This document shows, in pieces, positions 45,390-54,313 of a stretch of 64,000 bases of DNA (within the stretch, counting starts at the first letter, position 1; each line of letters begins with the position of its first letter). The notes beneath the pieces were generated by a model, which was given only the letters and a program-made list of their open reading frames with translations, was not told the origin of the DNA and did not search any database. The stretch comes from Alphaproteobacteria bacterium. Lineage in GTDB: Bacteria > Pseudomonadota > Alphaproteobacteria > Rhizobiales > Xanthobacteraceae. The DNA lies in contig VGEP01000007.1 in assembly GCA_016869215.1 (NCBI GenBank), positions 95,586-159,585 on the forward strand, read 5' to 3'. The position numbers and the translations under genes were made by a program.

Positions 45390-45959
45390 ATGCGCAAGCT
45401 TCTGCTCGCTGTGTCGCTGGTGAGCGCGTTCGTGCTGATCGCCGAGGAGTCCTCGGCCCGCCCGCGCGGCGCGCGGAGCGCAAAGGCTGCGACGCAGCCC
45501 GCGGCGGCCTCTGCCGTCAAGCGCCCCGATATCCGCGCAGCGAAGCCGCAGAAGGCTCAGAAGGCGCAGGAGTCCGCCGAGCCGCCGCGTCACTGGCGGG
45601 TCGCGGTGCCCTTGACGATCCCGCGAGCGCAGCGGCGCAACGACAGCGACGCGCAGGGATCGCAGCTTGCGGCGTCGGCCGGCGCGGACGACATCGCCCG
45701 CCCCTCCAGCGCGCCGCAATCCGACTCACCGCAAGTCGCCGCATTGCAGGCCGCTGCAGCCAGGCCCGAACCGGCAACCAGGCCCGAGACCAAGGCCCGC
45801 CCGGCTTCGGCACCCGCAGCGAGCGACCCCCAGCGCCCGGTCCGCACCGCTATGGCGAGGCCGGACGCACCGCGCAAGGCATCGCCCGTCGGGCCCAAGC
45901 TGCCGCACAAGTTCGCGGTCTGCTACTGGAACCAGACCGGCCAGTGCATCGCGCAGTAG
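45390..45959 (+). CDS. Exported Ala/Pro-rich hypothetical protein
   Basis: 189-residue protein with a signal peptide (MRKLLLAVSLVSAFVLIAEE, cleavage near SSA-RPRG). The body is low-complexity, Ala/Pro/Arg/Lys-rich and probably disordered. It ends in a short ordered tail with two cysteines, FAVCYWNQTGQCIAQ, which could form a disulfide in the periplasm. GGGAGA precedes the ATG. Function unknown. Confidence 0.6.
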   Translation: MRKLLLAVSLVSAFVLIAEESSARPRGARSAKAATQPAAASAVKRPDIRAAKPQKAQKAQESAEPPRHWRVAVPLTIPRAQRRNDSDAQGSQLAASAGADDIARPSSAPQSDSPQVAALQAAAARPEPATRPETKARPASAPAASDPQRPVRTAMARPDAPRKASPVGPKLPHKFAVCYWNQTGQCIAQ

Positions 45960-46035
45960 CGTCAGCCCGTCGCTGCCGCTCCGATTTCGCTCTGCACCGC
46001 GCTACAGGCGGGTGGACCCGGCCTCCGGACCGCCC

Positions 46036-46041
46036 TATATA
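46036..46041 (+). promoter_or_regulatory. Probable -10 of the tRNA-Gln promoter
   Basis: TATATA followed by GTGCG, with TGGACC (46013-46018) 17 bases upstream as a weak -35. The layout is typical for stable-RNA promoters in this group and is about 85 bases before the tRNA. Confidence 0.4.
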
Positions 46042-46126
46042 GTGCGCCGTTCGCTTCGGCCCGCGCCGGCGCGGACTCCCGAAAGCCGCCGCAAGGTTCG
46101 CGCTTTCACCGGCCCGCAGGCCGCGT

Positions 46127-46200
46127 TGGGGGATAGTTCAACGGTAGAACAGCGGACTCTGACTCCGTTAATCTAGGTTCGAATCCTAGTCCCCCAGCCA
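46127..46200 (+). tRNA. tRNA-Gln (CTG anticodon)
   Basis: 74 nt. Acceptor stem TGGGGGA / TCCCCCA, D arm with AGTTCAACGGTAGAAC, anticodon loop CTCTGAC giving anticodon CTG, T arm AGGTTCGAATCCT, discriminator G and an encoded CCA. It marks the left edge of the genomic island; the minus-strand recombinase gene ends inside its 3' part. Confidence 0.95.
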
Positions 46201-47757
46201 AATCCCAGTTTTGGCCGTTTTCGCCGTCTCACCGGCTGCGGCGCGCGCCGCGGTCAGGGTGGTTTCCGCCAATAGATCAAACGGTTGCCGGAAGGTGGCG
46301 ACCACCTCGCCATCCTCCCAGGTGCAGTTCGATAGCAGGAAATTGAGCAGCCGGCGTTTTTCGCGCGGTTCCTGCTTCGCGAACAGCCTTTGCGCGTTCC
46401 GGGCGAGTTCGAGAAGCTGCACGCCCTCGTCCATGTAGGACTGCTCGGCGCTTTGATGGCGCTCGATGTCATCGAGGCAGCGGCTTTGTTCGTCGCGCCA
46501 TTGCCTGGCCATGCGGTCGAAGAAGTCGTCGCCGATCTTGCCGTCGAGCTTGTCGATATACATGCCATCGATGCGGGCTTGCAGGCGCTTGTGTTCGGCC
46601 TTGAGCCGCTCGATCGCCTCCTCGTGCTCGCGGCGCTCGTCGGCGTGGCTGGCGTGCAGCGCCTCGCGCACCCATTCGAGCACCTCGTCGTCGAACCGCA
46701 ACCGGCCAAGAAGCTCGGTGAATTGCCCTTCGATCGCCTCCTCGCGCACATGCTTGCGTCGGCAGGAAGCCGGATTGCCTTGGCACTTATCGGCGTAGCC
46801 GGTGCAATGATAATAGACGTAGCGCTGCTTCTTGATCTCGCCGACCACAGCGCAGCCGCATTGCGCGCAGGCGATCAGGCCCGAGAAGGCGAAATCGTGC
46901 CGGCCGCGCTTCGCCTTCTTGGCGAAGCGGCCGTCGAGCACCCCCTGCACGCGTTCCCATAGCTCGACCGGCACCAGCGCCTCGTGCCGGCCCTCGATCA
47001 GCTTGCCGTTCCATTCGAACCAGCCGGTATAGAGCCGGTTGCGCAGGATGGTGTGGATGGTGCTCACCGGCACCTTTCCGCCGCTCCGCGGATAGGCGAG
47101 CCCGGCCGAATGAGCCTTGCGCGCGGCCTCTTTCAATGAGATGTCGCCGCGCGCATACCATCCGAACAGCTTGGCGATGAGCGGCGCAATCGCCGGATCG
47201 GTGGCGATGATCTTCTTGCCGTCCGGGCCGGTGACGTTGCGATAGCCGAGCGGGCACTTGGTCGGCCAGATGCCCTGCTCGGCTTTCTCCTGCATCCCCT
47301 TGCGCGCTTCCTCGGACAGGTTGTCGATGTAGTTCTTCGCCATCAGCACCTTGATGCCGTGCATGAACTTTTCCGAGGAGCGCGACTCGCGAGACAGCAC
47401 CACCCCTTCCTTCGGGAAGTGCATTTCCACGTCGAGTTCATCGACCGTCACCCAATCCTTGAGGTTGCGGTAGAGCCGGTCGGTCTTCTCGACCAGCATT
47501 ACCCGAACCGAAGGATGCGCCTTGAGATATGAGACCATCTCGCCGAAGGCAGCGCGGCCGGTCTGCTTGGCCGTCTCCACGTCCACGTATTCCTGCGCCA
47601 CCGCGAAGCCGTTGGCGGCGGCATATTCCTTGAGGAGTTTCAGTTGCGCCGGGATCGAGAAGCCTTCCTTCTCCTGCTCCTTGGAGGAGACGCGGGCATA
47701 GATCACCGCCTGGCGGCGGGCCGGATCGGCGGGTGCAGGCTTGGGGGCTCTTTTCAT
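46186..47757 (-). CDS. Large serine recombinase (island integrase)
   Basis: 523-residue site-specific recombinase. Resolvase domain with nucleophile Ser in YARVSSKEQEKEG and EKTDRLYRNLKD catalytic arginines; recombinase domain (CPLGYRNV, ILRNRLYTGWFEW); zinc ribbon CAQCGCAVVG ... YYHCTGY ... CQGNPASC; then a coiled coil (HADERREHEEAIERLKAEHK). The last residues WLGD and the stop codon are read from the antisense of the tRNA-Gln 3' end, so the gene is completed by its integration site. Its -10 element ends seven bases from the ATG, suggesting a leaderless mRNA. Confidence 0.93.
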   Translation of the reverse strand: MKRAPKPAPADPARRQAVIYARVSSKEQEKEGFSIPAQLKLLKEYAAANGFAVAQEYVDVETAKQTGRAAFGEMVSYLKAHPSVRVMLVEKTDRLYRNLKDWVTVDELDVEMHFPKEGVVLSRESRSSEKFMHGIKVLMAKNYIDNLSEEARKGMQEKAEQGIWPTKCPLGYRNVTGPDGKKIIATDPAIAPLIAKLFGWYARGDISLKEAARKAHSAGLAYPRSGGKVPVSTIHTILRNRLYTGWFEWNGKLIEGRHEALVPVELWERVQGVLDGRFAKKAKRGRHDFAFSGLIACAQCGCAVVGEIKKQRYVYYHCTGYADKCQGNPASCRRKHVREEAIEGQFTELLGRLRFDDEVLEWVREALHASHADERREHEEAIERLKAEHKRLQARIDGMYIDKLDGKIGDDFFDRMARQWRDEQSRCLDDIERHQSAEQSYMDEGVQLLELARNAQRLFAKQEPREKRRLLNFLLSNCTWEDGEVVATFRQPFDLLAETTLTAARAAAGETAKTAKTGIWLGD

Positions 47758-47760
47758 GTT

Positions 47761-47793
47761 GTTTAGTGTAACCTAAACACCCGCGGGTCGCAA
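47761..47793 (-). promoter_or_regulatory. Recombinase promoter with palindromic operator
   Basis: On the minus strand TTGCGA (47788-47793) and TACACT (47765-47770) are 17 bases apart. The dyad GTTTAG (47761-47766) / CTAAAC (47773-47778) covers the -10 region, so a bound repressor would block initiation. The same motif occurs at the XRE promoter (60501-60556). Confidence 0.6.
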
Positions 47794-47824
47794 GCGTCGG
47801 GCGGGTCGCCGCCGCTGCGGTGTC

Positions 47825-48334
47825 CTAGATTTTCCGGCTGTCATAGGCCCAATGCAAGAGCGCCTGGCGCTGGCGCGGCCGGCACATGCGATCGCCCGGT
47901 TCGCAATGCTTCCTTATCTGCGAAACGTGGCGCTGCATCGCTTTCCAGCGGCTGATCTGGCGCGCGTCCTCCTCAGCCAATCGACGGCCGAGGTAGTAGC
48001 GGCAATACCATTGAAACCAGCCGCGCGGATCGTCGGGATAAATCCAGCCCTTCCTTCGCCAGACCGAAAGCGGCTGGCTGGCATCGACGCCGAAATAGTT
48101 CAGCGAGCAGTCGCGGCCCGCCGGCGAGAGCTTCGCCCGCGCGTACCAGCTTGCGGGAAATTCGCTCCGGCAATCGGTGAGGTATCTGCCGCAGAACACG
48201 CCGAGTTCGAGCATCTGCTTCGGCGTCAGCTCGGGCTGAAACGCGGGATCGAAGCCGCGGCCGGCCGGCGCCGTCAGCTCATAGCGATAGTCCTGCTGCA
48301 TCTTATCGTTGACGGTGACGATGCGGCGGCGCAT
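47825..48334 (-). CDS. Island hypothetical protein, Trp/Tyr/Cys-rich
   Basis: 169-residue protein. Central segment LTPKQMLELGVFCGRYLTDC, then FPASWYARAKLSPAGRDCSLNYFGVDASQPLSVW (shown in part as FPASWYARAKLSP), GWFQWYCRYYLGRR and a C terminus CEPGDRMCRPRQRQALLHWAYDSRKI. The order and aromatic content look like a conserved small family I recall from alphaproteobacterial genomes without a known role. The start after the stop of tspO (11-bp gap) suggests co-transcription. No catalytic motif can be named. Confidence 0.65.
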   Translation of the reverse strand: MRRRIVTVNDKMQQDYRYELTAPAGRGFDPAFQPELTPKQMLELGVFCGRYLTDCRSEFPASWYARAKLSPAGRDCSLNYFGVDASQPLSVWRRKGWIYPDDPRGWFQWYCRYYLGRRLAEEDARQISRWKAMQRHVSQIRKHCEPGDRMCRPRQRQALLHWAYDSRKI

Positions 48335-48345
48335 CGGCCCCCCGA

Positions 48346-48840
48346 TCAGTTCAGAGCGAGGATCGCCCCGTTGAGCACCAAGGCGAAAGCCACCCAGGCG
48401 CCATAGGGCAAGAACAGCCATGCGGAGAAGCGATCCTGCCGCCATGATGCAGCAATGAAGGCAAGGATCGCGGCCAGCATCAGCAGGACGATTGCGAGCG
48501 CGAGGCCGATCTGGTGAGCTACGAAGAACACCGGGGACCACAGGAAATTGAGCGCGAGCTGCGCCCACCACAGCCGCATCGGCCAGCCGCCGCGATTGCG
48601 CTCGAAAGTGCGCCAGCCGGCTACGGCGATCAGAATATAGAGCACGGTCCAGACGGGGCCGAATATCCAGCCCGGCGGGTTGAACCACGGTTTCGCGAGG
48701 GCGGCATACCATTCGCCCGGTGCGGTAACATAGCCGATGGCGAGCCCACCGCCGACGACGAGAAGGAGGAGCAGGATTAGGACTGAGCGCCGCTTGGCGA
48801 CCGGAGTGTGTGCATCAACCATGGACGTCGCTCTTGTCAT
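48346..48840 (-). CDS. tspO: TspO/MBR-family tryptophan-rich sensory protein
   Basis: 164-residue inner-membrane protein with five helices. Family motifs are WYAALAKPWFNPPGWIFGPVW and LWWAQLALNFLWSPVFF (given here in part). TspO binds porphyrins and other tetrapyrroles and affects stress responses. The ATG at 48840 has AGGAT seven bases upstream; 48822 is an alternative. Carried by the island, divergent from the broken mscL. Confidence 0.9.
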   Translation of the reverse strand: MTRATSMVDAHTPVAKRRSVLILLLLLVVGGGLAIGYVTAPGEWYAALAKPWFNPPGWIFGPVWTVLYILIAVAGWRTFERNRGGWPMRLWWAQLALNFLWSPVFFVAHQIGLALAIVLLMLAAILAFIAASWRQDRFSAWLFLPYGAWVAFALVLNGAILALN

Positions 48841-48882
48841 AGTGACATCCTATCCGCGGGCTCACACAAAGGAGACAGGGCC

Positions 48883-49337
48883 ATGCTTGAGGAGTTCAAG
48901 AATTCGCCCTTCGCGGGAACGTCGTTGATCTGGCCGTGGGCGTCATCATCGGTGTCGCCTTCGGCGCCATCGTCACCTCCCTCGTCGGCGACATCATCAT
49001 GCCGATTATCGGTGCCATTACCGGCGGGCTGGACTTTTCCAACTACTACCTGCCCCTTTCCTCCAACGTTCAAGCCGGGCTCAGTTACGCGGACGCCAAG
49101 AAGGCAGGCGCGGTCTTGGGCTATGGACAGTTCGCCACCGTTGCCCTGAATTTCGTCATCGTCGCCTTCGTGCTCTTTCTCGTCATCCGGTCGATGAACC
49201 GGCTGATGCGAAAGGAAGAAGCGAAGGCTGACGTTCCCAAGCCCGCCGAGCTTCCGGCAGACGTGAAGCTGCTGACGGAAATCCGCGATCAGATGACCGC
49301 GTTGAACAAGAACTTGGCTGCGCGCACAGGCATGTAA
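48883..49337 (+). pseudogene. mscL: mscL, large-conductance mechanosensitive channel, frameshifted
   Basis: The gene starts MLEEFK (48883-48900) after GGAGACAGGGCC. The expected continuation, lost by one missing base near 48900/48901, resumes in the next frame as [20 protein letters not shown], then [21 protein letters not shown], a second helix [19 protein letters not shown] and a C-terminal helix ([14 protein letters not shown]), ending at 49337. All MscL parts are otherwise intact, so either a recent single-base deletion or a sequencing error broke it. Confidence 0.85.
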
Positions 49338-49343
49338 CGGCTG

Positions 49344-50219
49344 TCATTCCGCCGCCTCCAGTTCGCGTTCCTCGACCGGCGCGAGCGCCTCCGCGAGGAG
49401 GGCTTCGAGCAGGCGGCGGCGGGTGTTGTCGGTGGCGGCGAGGCTTGCCTCCAGCCGGTCGCAAAGCGCCATCAGTTCATCGAGCTTGGCGACGATGCGG
49501 CGCTGCTCGTCGAGCGGTGGAAGGGGAACAACTTGGCTGATCGCCATTTGCGCGGTGAGTTCAACCTGATTTGTTGAACCCGCGGCGCGGTCCTCGATCA
49601 GCGCATAGACATGATCGGATCGCAGCCAGGTGCGTATGTATTCGGGATCGACCTCCAAGCACCGAACGACGGTGACGTGGCTATCGCAAACGAGGTTTTC
49701 GGGCGGATCGTCTAGTCGGATTACGCGCCCGATTGTGCCGGTGCCGGTCGAGTTCCAAAGTAAATCGCCGTCGCGAAGAAACCGGATAGCCTCGTAGTCG
49801 GCGAGTGACTCCCAAGTGACCTCCTTCGCAACAGTGAGGTCGAGGCCGCCCCATTGAACGCATTTTTGCGAAACGACGAGCGCTCCATCCGAAGCAGCAT
49901 ATTTCGGGGATTTCCCTCGCTGAATGTAACAAGTGACTATCCCGAGTCGCGTCCATTGCCACGACTTGGGAACCTCGAAGTCGGCATCATCCTCAACCGG
50001 TGGAAGCGGGTTTCCCTTCTTGATTTCCCCCGCCTTCACCAGCCGCGCCTTCTCGGCCGCGATCCGCTTCAGCAGTTCCGCCGCCGGCTCGTCGTTCGGG
50101 TCCTGCGGCACCAGTTTGCCGCGCACCGCCAGATCGAGCACGAAGCGGCGCAGCCGCGCGATGGCGTCGGGCGCGTCGGCGATCTTCTCGTAGTGGACAA
50201 GCAGGCGTTCGGCGTTCAT
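49344..50219 (-). CDS. hsdS: Type I restriction specificity subunit, half-length
   Basis: 291-residue S subunit with one target-recognition domain and one set of conserved helices: N-terminal helix (ADAPDAIARLRRFVLDLAVRGKL), target domain (VPKSWQWTRLG ... LLWNSTGTGTIGRV ... TNQVELTAQMAISQVVPLPPLDEQRRIVAKLDEL, quoted only in part) and C-terminal helix. Full S subunits carry two target domains, so two copies would be needed per complex, predicting a palindromic recognition site. Its ATG overlaps the hsdM stop. Confidence 0.9.
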   Translation of the reverse strand: MNAERLLVHYEKIADAPDAIARLRRFVLDLAVRGKLVPQDPNDEPAAELLKRIAAEKARLVKAGEIKKGNPLPPVEDDADFEVPKSWQWTRLGIVTCYIQRGKSPKYAASDGALVVSQKCVQWGGLDLTVAKEVTWESLADYEAIRFLRDGDLLWNSTGTGTIGRVIRLDDPPENLVCDSHVTVVRCLEVDPEYIRTWLRSDHVYALIEDRAAGSTNQVELTAQMAISQVVPLPPLDEQRRIVAKLDELMALCDRLEASLAATDNTRRRLLEALLAEALAPVEERELEAAE

Positions 50220-51673
50220 CGCGCGAGCGCCTCCCCAAGGATCGCTTTCAACTGGTTGCGCAGGTTAACCGTCTCGGCCTCGGCGGCGTTCAAATCCGCC
50301 AGCAGCGTTTCCGGGTCGCCGTGATCGTCGGCCACGGTGTGCGGGTTCTTGATGTCAAGGTTGTAGCCACGCGCCTTCACTTCCTCGGCCGTGACCTTCC
50401 AGGCAAGCGGGCCTTCCTCGCGCCCCTTGCGCTTTGGCCCGCCCCACCAGTTGATGCAGGTTTGCAGATGCTCGAGGCGGATCGGCTTCGTCATCGAATA
50501 GGATTTTTGGCCCTCTGGCACGCGGTGTTCCCAAAACCAGATGTCTTTCGTCGGCTCGCCCTTCTCGAAGAACAGCAGATTGGTGCCGATCGAGGCGTAG
50601 GGCTTGAACACCGAATTGGGCAGGCGGACGATGGTGTGGAGGTTGCATTCCTCCATCAGGTGTTCTTTGAGCCGCGTCTTGACACCCTCGCCGAACAGCG
50701 TGCCGTCGGGCAGCACCACGGCGGCGCGCCCGCCGGGCTTCAACAGCCGGATGATGAGGGCGAGGAACAGGTCGGCGGTCTCGCGCGTGCGGAAGTGCTG
50801 CGGGAAGTTCTGCTCGATGCCGTCCTCCTCGCGCCCACCGAAGGGCGGATTGGTCAGCACGATGTCCACGCGGTCGCTTTGGGTATAGCTGATGTAGGGC
50901 CGCGCCAGCGTGTTGTCGTGGCGCACGAAGCTCGGGTCCTCGATGCCGTGCAGCAGCATGTTGGTGACGCAGAGCATGTGCGGAAGCTGCTTCTTCTCGA
51001 CTGCGCGCAGGCTCGCCTGAATCCGCGCCTCGTCCTCGGGCCGCTTCACGTAGCGCTTGCGCATGTGATTGATGGCGCCGGTCAGGAAGCCGCCGGTGCC
51101 GCAGGCGGGATCGAGCAGAATTTCGCCCGGTTTCGGATCGATCATCTGGGTCATGAAGGCGGTGACGGCGCGCGGCGTATAATATTCCCCGGCATTGCCG
51201 GCCGATTGCAGGTCGTTGAGAAGTTGCTCGTAGAACTCGCCGAAGTCGCGGCGCTCCTTGAGGTCGTTGAAATCCACCTCGTTGATGCGGTTGATGACCT
51301 GCCGCATCAATTGGCCGGATTTCATGTAGTTGTGGGCATCCTCGAACACGTCGCGCACCACACGCCGACGGTCGCCGGGCTTGTTCGACACCGTGAGGTT
51401 CTTCAGCGCCGGGAACAGCTCGTCGTTGACGAAGGTTTGCAGTTCCTCGCCGGTGATGCCTTCCGGGTCGGCCGCCCAAGTGCGCCACTGATATTTCTTC
51501 GGGATCGGCGAGCGGTAGTCGTCCCTCGCCAGTTCCAAATCCTGATCCTGATCGTCGATGATCTTGAGGAAGAACATCCAGCACAACTGGCTGATGCGTT
51601 GCGCGTCGCCATCGACGCCCACGTCCTGGCGCATGATGTCCTGGATGGATTTAACGGTGGGGCGGACGATCAT
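50216..51673 (-). CDS. hsdM: Type I restriction-modification methyltransferase subunit
   Basis: 485-residue N6-adenine methyltransferase. N-terminal HsdM helical domain (QRISQLCWMFFLKIIDDQDQ), AdoMet motif DPACGTGGFLTGAINHM and catalytic NPPF in IVLTNPPFGGRE. It methylates host DNA and, with HsdS and HsdR, forms the restriction complex. It starts 3 bp after hsdR and overlaps hsdS. Confidence 0.94.
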   Translation of the reverse strand: MIVRPTVKSIQDIMRQDVGVDGDAQRISQLCWMFFLKIIDDQDQDLELARDDYRSPIPKKYQWRTWAADPEGITGEELQTFVNDELFPALKNLTVSNKPGDRRRVVRDVFEDAHNYMKSGQLMRQVINRINEVDFNDLKERRDFGEFYEQLLNDLQSAGNAGEYYTPRAVTAFMTQMIDPKPGEILLDPACGTGGFLTGAINHMRKRYVKRPEDEARIQASLRAVEKKQLPHMLCVTNMLLHGIEDPSFVRHDNTLARPYISYTQSDRVDIVLTNPPFGGREEDGIEQNFPQHFRTRETADLFLALIIRLLKPGGRAAVVLPDGTLFGEGVKTRLKEHLMEECNLHTIVRLPNSVFKPYASIGTNLLFFEKGEPTKDIWFWEHRVPEGQKSYSMTKPIRLEHLQTCINWWGGPKRKGREEGPLAWKVTAEEVKARGYNLDIKNPHTVADDHGDPETLLADLNAAEAETVNLRNQLKAILGEALAR

Positions 51674-51676
51674 GGC

Positions 51677-54121
51677 TCAGGCGGTCTCCTGGTAGAGGGC
51701 TGCTTGCAGTTCATGGACCGCGGCGACGAAGCCGTCCTTGCCGCCGAATGCACGAACGAGTTCGACGCGGGTGCCGAGCGCGCTGAGCGGCGGGATCGTC
51801 AGCACGTTCGTGTCGTCGAGATTAAGCACGCCCTCGTCGGCATATTTGGCGAGCAGGGCATCGAGCACGGCGCGCGCCTGCCCACCGTATTTGGCGAACA
51901 CGTCACGCTTCTTGACGTTCTCGGCGCGCTCGCGCCGCGTCAGCGGCTTCTTATCGAAGGCGACGTGGCAGATGAGATCGAACGGGTCGAGGTTCTTGCC
52001 CAGTTCCTCGGCGATCGGATCGAGCGGCAGGCCCTCGGCTTCCAGCTTCTCGACGATCGCGTGCTTGCGGTCCGCCGCCTTCCAGCGCTTGAGGAAATCG
52101 TCAAGGCTGGCGAAGCGCTTCTTCAGCGCCTTCTTGGTGAAGTCGCGCAGGGATTCGGTGACGAGCTTGCCGTGCTCGTCGAGATATTCGACGCGCTCGG
52201 CGATGATGGTGGCGGCGACGCCATCGACATAGACCTTCTTCTGCGGTCCGCCGGGCGGCAGTGGCAAGCCGGGTTGATCGACAATGGTTTCGTCGGCGCC
52301 GGGTGTCTCGGGCAGCGGCGCGCCGTCCTCGTCCGTCGGCAGCACGTCGTCGGGCGGTACGACGGGATCGCCTTCGCCCGGCTCGTAAATCTGCACCGGC
52401 TCGCCGTCGAAGGTCGGGTCGGCGAAGTGAGTCGTGGCTCCGCGAAAGTCGATCAGCGTGAAATAGAATTTGTGCGTGTCCTCGTGCACGCGGGTGCCGC
52501 GGCCGACGATCTGCTTGAACTCGGTCATCGAGTTCACGTCCCGGTCGAGCGCGATCACCCGGCAGGTTTGAACGTCCACACCGGTCGAAAGCAGCCGCGA
52601 AGTCGTGACCAGCACCGGATATTTCGATTCCGGGTCGATGAAATTACCGAGTTCGGCCTGGCCTTCCTGATCGCCGCCGGTGATACGCATGACGTAGCGG
52701 TGGTTCTCGGCGACCAGATCGGCGTTCTCGTTGATGAGCGCCTGGCGCATCCGCGCCGCGTGCTCCTGATCGACGCAGAACACGATGGTCTTCTGGAAGC
52801 GATCGCCGCTTTCCCTCAGGAACTCCGTGACCTTCCTGGCGACCAGCTTGGTGCGGTCGTCCAGCACCAGCGTGCGGTCGAAGTCCTTGGCGTTGTAGAT
52901 GCGGTCCTCGACCTCCTCGCCCTCGCGGTCGAGCTGGCCCTTCTCGGGCCGATAGCCCTCCACGTCCCGGTCGATATGGACCTTCACCACCTTGTAGGGC
53001 GCGAGGAAGCCGTCGCGGATGCCCTGCTTCAGCGAATAGGAGTAAACCGGCTCGCCGAAATAGGCGATGTTGGAAATGTATTTGGTTTCCTTCGGCGTCG
53101 CCGTCATGCCGATCTGCGTCGCGCCCGAGAAATAGTCGAGGATTTCCCGCCATGCCGAATCCTCGGCGGCGCTGCCGCGGTGGCACTCGTCGATCACGAT
53201 CAGGTCGAAGAACTCGCGCGAGAACTCGCGAAAGAGCTTCTGCCGCTCCTCCGGGCCGGTGATCGCCTGATAGAGGCCGAGATAGATTTCGTAAGCCGTA
53301 TCGATCCGGCGACGCGAGTCCATCGCGGTCGTGATGTCGATGCTGGTGCCGTCGTCGCGCTCGATGGTCTTCGATCGGGTCGAAAGCTTCGCCATCGTGC
53401 CGCCGAACGGGCGGAAGTCGTTGACCATCGTCTGGTCGATCAGCACGTTGCGGTCGGCAAGGTAGAGCACGCGCTTGGCGCGGCCCGCCTTCCACAGCCT
53501 CCAGATGATCTGGAAGGCGGTGTAGGTCTTGCCGGTGCCGGTCGCCATGACCAGCAGCACGCGGTTGCGGCCCTTGGCGATGGCCTCGACCGCGGCGTTG
53601 ACGGCGTTGACCTGATAGTAGCGTGGGGCCTTGTCGCCGCCGTCGGCGTAGTAGTCCTGAAGCACGACCTGCTCGGCGTCCGCGTCGAGGCCCTTCCAGG
53701 CGCGATAGCGCGCCCACAGATTGGCCGGCGACGGGAAGGCATCGAGGCCGAGATTGGCCTCCCTTGGCGCGCTGGCGCCGGTGCGGTCGTGGAAGACGAA
53801 GCCGTCGCCGTTCGATGAAAACACGAAGGGGATGTCGAGAGTGGCGGCGTAGTCGAGCGCCTGTTGCATCCCGTCGCCGACGCTATGGGAATTGTCTTTG
53901 GCCTCGATCAGGGCGAGCGGGATGTTCGGCTTGTAATAGAGGATGTAGTCGGCGCGCTTGGCCTGGCCGCGCGTGACCAGCTTGCCGCGCACGATAATTC
54001 GGCCCTTGGTGAAGCCGACCTCCTCGCGGATTTGAAGCATCTCGTCCCACCCGGCCTGGCGCAGGGCGGGCGTGATGAACTTGGTGCAGATGTCGCGTTC
54101 GCTAAGCCCCCGCTTGTCCAT
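51677..54121 (-). CDS. hsdR: Type I restriction endonuclease/translocase subunit
   Basis: 814-residue R subunit, EcoEI-like size. N-terminal nuclease with YKPNIPLALIEAKDNSHS (PD-ExK-type Glu-Ala-Lys), Walker A MATGTGKTYTAFQIIWRLW, DECHRG box, and helicase motif VI QIVGRGTRVHEDTHKF. The C terminus is helical and docks on the methylase. First gene of the hsdRMS operon; a TATAGT -10 lies 39 bases upstream of the ATG with GTGCGCAC repeats beyond it. Confidence 0.94.
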   Translation of the reverse strand: MDKRGLSERDICTKFITPALRQAGWDEMLQIREEVGFTKGRIIVRGKLVTRGQAKRADYILYYKPNIPLALIEAKDNSHSVGDGMQQALDYAATLDIPFVFSSNGDGFVFHDRTGASAPREANLGLDAFPSPANLWARYRAWKGLDADAEQVVLQDYYADGGDKAPRYYQVNAVNAAVEAIAKGRNRVLLVMATGTGKTYTAFQIIWRLWKAGRAKRVLYLADRNVLIDQTMVNDFRPFGGTMAKLSTRSKTIERDDGTSIDITTAMDSRRRIDTAYEIYLGLYQAITGPEERQKLFREFSREFFDLIVIDECHRGSAAEDSAWREILDYFSGATQIGMTATPKETKYISNIAYFGEPVYSYSLKQGIRDGFLAPYKVVKVHIDRDVEGYRPEKGQLDREGEEVEDRIYNAKDFDRTLVLDDRTKLVARKVTEFLRESGDRFQKTIVFCVDQEHAARMRQALINENADLVAENHRYVMRITGGDQEGQAELGNFIDPESKYPVLVTTSRLLSTGVDVQTCRVIALDRDVNSMTEFKQIVGRGTRVHEDTHKFYFTLIDFRGATTHFADPTFDGEPVQIYEPGEGDPVVPPDDVLPTDEDGAPLPETPGADETIVDQPGLPLPPGGPQKKVYVDGVAATIIAERVEYLDEHGKLVTESLRDFTKKALKKRFASLDDFLKRWKAADRKHAIVEKLEAEGLPLDPIAEELGKNLDPFDLICHVAFDKKPLTRRERAENVKKRDVFAKYGGQARAVLDALLAKYADEGVLNLDDTNVLTIPPLSALGTRVELVRAFGGKDGFVAAVHELQAALYQETA

Positions 54122-54159
54122 CCCCGGCGCGAATCCTTTCGGTTGTAGAGCGCGGTGAA

Positions 54160-54212
54160 ACTATAGCCGCGAGCTGGGCGGGTGCGCACCCCGGTGCGCG
54201 AGGGTGCGCACT
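54160..54212 (-). promoter_or_regulatory. hsdR promoter with GTGCGCAC repeats
   Basis: TATAGT (minus strand, 54160-54165) is the -10. About 17 bases upstream begins GGGTGCGCACCC (54180-54191), a 12-bp palindrome, followed by further GGTGCGC and GGGTGCGCAC units up to 54212. The -35 sequence is poor, so a regulator binding these repeats may control expression. Confidence 0.5.
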
Positions 54213-54313
54213 CGAAAATCGGCCCCATCCCTGGCGAATTGCCGCGCCTTTGCCGCCCGCATGCGCCGGCCGCCGGGAAGAACCTAAGGCCGCCCCGAGG
54301 TCGCCCGGAAGAC

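Noticed and set aside
46186..46200. Recombinase truncated by a wrong stop inside tRNA
   Set aside because: The zinc-ribbon, coiled coil and tail are complete before the tRNA, and the overlap is on the opposite strand, so the end is natural.
50321..53818. 1165-codon open frame antisense to hsdM and hsdR
   Set aside because: Composition is that of an antisense frame (His/Asp/Val/Leu-rich, no motifs) and the hsd genes have all catalytic motifs on the other strand.
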